This document shows positions 62,148-64,000 of a DNA stretch of 64,000 nucleotides, one piece after another. The translations under genes were made by a program, and so were the position numbers. This stretch comes from Clostridia bacterium. Its GTDB lineage: Bacteria > Bacillota > Clostridia > Christensenellales > Borkfalkiaceae. The stretch is taken from positions 1 to 64,000 of the forward strand of contig CAAFMS010000011.1 in the NCBI GenBank assembly GCA_900764105.1, written 5' to 3'. Under the pieces are notes generated by a model. The model had not been told where the DNA came from and searched no databases. It worked only from the letters and a program-made list of their open reading frames with translations. Every line of letters begins with the position of its first letter. Within the stretch, counting starts at the first letter, position 1.

Positions 62148-63278
62148 ATGAAGATTCTAAAAAAAATTCTCGCCGTTTTTGCGGCGGCGATAAGCGTGTT
62201 TTCCGTTGTCGCTTGCTCTGAAAACGGCAATGCGGGCGGGACGGAAAGCGTAGGGAGTACGGATAAAATGATAATAACGGCGACAAGTCCGTCGGACGGA
62301 AAAAACGTTTGCATAGCAAACAAGACCGTGAAAGAGATTTACGTCGATTACTTCGTCGGGAAAAGCGACGAGTTATCCGACGGAACGGATAAATTCAAAG
62401 GAGACCCCGTCGTTTTAAAATGGGCGGCGAAACCCGCATACGAAAATTATACCGTCACTATATCTTTATCCGCCGATTTAAAAGACGGAAAATCGTACGA
62501 AACGGTTGAGCCTTCGCTTGTTTTGACCGACCTTTTCGTCGGAGAAACGTATTTCTGGCAGGTATCGTCCGAGGTTGACGGGAAAACCGTAAAGTCCGAT
62601 TTGTTTACGTTTAAAACGGACGCCTCGCCGCGAACGATTTTTCTCGACGGGGTTTCAAATACTCGCGATATAGGCGGCTATAAGTCGATTAACGGCAAAA
62701 AACTCAAACAAGGTATGATTTACCGCGGAGGAAGCCCCGACGACATAACTAAGGACGGGCTTTCGGCGGCGAGCAAAATTTACGGTATAAAAACGCAACT
62801 CGATTTAAGAACGGAAAGCGAAGCCGAAAGGGGTTGCTCGTTCGGGGCGACCGTCAATTATATAAATATATCGGGAGCATATTATATCGGCGGCAAAACG
62901 GGTTTGGATTTCGAAGAGAATAAAACCGTAATAGCGAACGAACTCAGAGTTTTTACGGAAGAGAAGAATTATCCCGTATATTTTCATTGCGCGCTCGGCA
63001 GAGACAGAACGGGTACGCTTGCAATGCTCATAGAGGGGCTTTGCGGCGTAAGCGAAAGGGATATCAGGCTCGATTACGAATTGTCCGCTTTGTCCGTATC
63101 GGGTACGAAAGATAAAAATAAAATATCGTATATGATAAACAATCTGTTCAAACCCACGATAGAATACATAAAGGGTTTCGGCGACGGTTCGTTGCAGTCC
63201 GGTTGCGAAAACTATCTGCTGACCTTAGGACTTACAAAAGCCGAAATAAACAAAATAATCGAAATTATGGTCGTCTGA
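62148..63278 (+). CDS. PTP-like phosphatase lipoprotein
   Basis: 376 aa; ATG 62148 follows GAGGAG. Lipobox VVAC (Cys ~23), FN3-like domain (~40-165), and a phosphatase domain with NTRDIGGYKSING (~172), YRGGSPDD, DLRTESEAE and the P-loop HCALGRDRTGT (~285-295). It is closest in layout to 8317-9438. Active-site Cys and Arg are intact. It ends locus 2 on the plus strand. Confidence 0.86.
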   Translation: MKILKKILAVFAAAISVFSVVACSENGNAGGTESVGSTDKMIITATSPSDGKNVCIANKTVKEIYVDYFVGKSDELSDGTDKFKGDPVVLKWAAKPAYENYTVTISLSADLKDGKSYETVEPSLVLTDLFVGETYFWQVSSEVDGKTVKSDLFTFKTDASPRTIFLDGVSNTRDIGGYKSINGKKLKQGMIYRGGSPDDITKDGLSAASKIYGIKTQLDLRTESEAERGCSFGATVNYINISGAYYIGGKTGLDFEENKTVIANELRVFTEEKNYPVYFHCALGRDRTGTLAMLIEGLCGVSERDIRLDYELSALSVSGTKDKNKISYMINNLFKPTIEYIKGFGDGSLQSGCENYLLTLGLTKAEINKIIEIMVV

Positions 63279-63386
63279 CGTATTGGCGAAGAGACGTGAG
63301 TTTGTTTTTAAGAGTCGAGGCAGCCGACTTTTCGGAAAGAAAAGCAAAGGCGTAAAAATTAAGCGGACGACGGGGGCGGAACTCGT

Positions 63387-64000
63387 TTACAGATCGGGAG
63401 GAATGGGTTCCCCGTCGTCGTTTAACAAAATATAGTCTTTCTGATGGGTCTGCGCGTACACCGACGGCGGTATTCCCGTCAATTTCTTAAACGACGCGGA
63501 AAAGGCGTACGCCGTACTGTAACCGAGTTTTTGCGCGATTGTGTCGAGCGTGTAATCGGTATTAGTCAGCATCGTTTTGGCGTACAGCATTTTTTCTATA
63601 TGGAAATATTCAAACAGAGATTGTCCCGTTTCCTCTAAAAAACGCCTGTTTGCGTGGTGGTAAGAATATCCCGTGACGGCTATCAGTTCCTTTAAAGTAA
63701 GAGATAAATTGTCATTGTCGGAAATCAGACTTATCATGTCGGAAACGAGTTTCCCGTAATTCGACGCCTTTTTATCTTCGCCCGTCGCGTCGTTTATCAA
63801 TATTTTTAATATGGGAAAAACAAGCGTTAAAACGGAATCTTCGTTCCGTTTTTTTGTTTTACTTAAAATGTAGTTTGCCTCGCGGATTATTTCGTCCGCT
63901 TCCGTCGGAGAGAGAAGAATTGCGGGGTTATGCGACGAAAGGAGTTTTTCGTATATGTCCAAAGAGAAAATGCTCATAATCTGTTTGAGATAGTCCTCTT
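63387..64000 (-). CDS. AraC-family regulator, 5' end outside the window
   Basis: The visible 200 codons hold a helical linker and the C-terminal AraC helix-turn-helix (YSYHHANRRFLEETGQSLFE, TIAQKLGYSTAYAFSASFKK). The frame stays open to the window edge, and an ATG at 63977 has no ribosome binding site, so the sensor domain lies beyond 64000. It is convergent with the end of locus 2; a third regulator for these genes or the start of another locus. Confidence 0.85.
   Translation of the reverse strand, partial: EDYLKQIMSIFSLDIYEKLLSSHNPAILLSPTEADEIIREANYILSKTKKRNEDSVLTLVFPILKILINDATGEDKKASNYGKLVSDMISLISDNDNLSLTLKELIAVTGYSYHHANRRFLEETGQSLFEYFHIEKMLYAKTMLTNTDYTLDTIAQKLGYSTAYAFSASFKKLTGIPPSVYAQTHQKDYILLNDDGEPIPPDL

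Noticed and set aside
1..64000. CRISPR arrays
   Set aside because: The repeats seen are dispersed or inverted; no regular direct repeat-spacer pattern exists.

Overview
The window looks like a chromosomal stretch of a gut-type anaerobic Clostridia bacterium, possibly near Christensenellales or Oscillospirales; this placement is inferred. The support is: AGGAGG-type ribosome binding sites, near-consensus TTGACA-17-TATAAT promoters, many Gram-positive lipoproteins, AraC-regulated sugar ABC transporters without their own ATPase, a MobV relaxase, and moderate GC with many TCG, GCG and CGA codons.

Layout. 374-15049: extracellular glycan locus 1, with an AraC regulator facing a long co-oriented gene run: anchored surface protein, CUT1 binding protein, two permeases, a TIM-barrel lipoprotein, two secreted protein-tyrosine-phosphatase-like (PTP-like) proteins, a second anchored surface protein, a small lipoprotein, a 61-aa peptide and a secreted GASVR-domain protein. 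15050-37438: mostly housekeeping, with tRNA-Gln(CUG), a membrane XRE regulator, a large unknown lipoprotein, radA-ispDF-rqcP, rpoB-rpoC (detached from the ribosomal protein genes), a PflX-like radical SAM gene divergent from metK, a YugP-type zinc peptidase, a NahK-like sugar kinase, an AraC/GyrI regulator and tRNA-Arg(ACG). 37439-43955: a mobilizable island with MobV relaxase, a recognisable MobV-type oriT, an orphan attenuator-like leader, and an XRE-controlled operon of an SPFH protein plus two coiled-coil proteins, the last of which looks ESCRT-III-like. 43918-45660: a 5'-truncated chimera of a surface-protein stalk and the C-terminal half of altronate dehydratase. 45801-64000: glycan locus 2, with the same parts as locus 1 (AraC, GH78 rhamnosidase, TIM-barrel lipoprotein, two permeases, binding protein, giant lipoprotein, 37-aa peptide, giant secreted protein, PTP-like lipoprotein) and a second AraC gene running off the end.

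The two glycan loci appear to be paralogous modules for capture, extracellular processing and import of a rhamnose-containing glycan (rhamnosidase in locus 2). They share three recurrent and little-described features: small YKK...DV[VL]T peptides placed directly before GASVR/GIRF-domain secreted proteins, extracellular PTP-like phosphatases, and several lineage-specific repeat domains. Other signals are a 13-14 bp interspersed motif (eight copies), tRNA-linked structured elements flanked by direct repeats, MITE-like inverted repeats, and at least four genes whose -10 box lies only 6-7 nt from the start codon, suggesting leaderless mRNAs.
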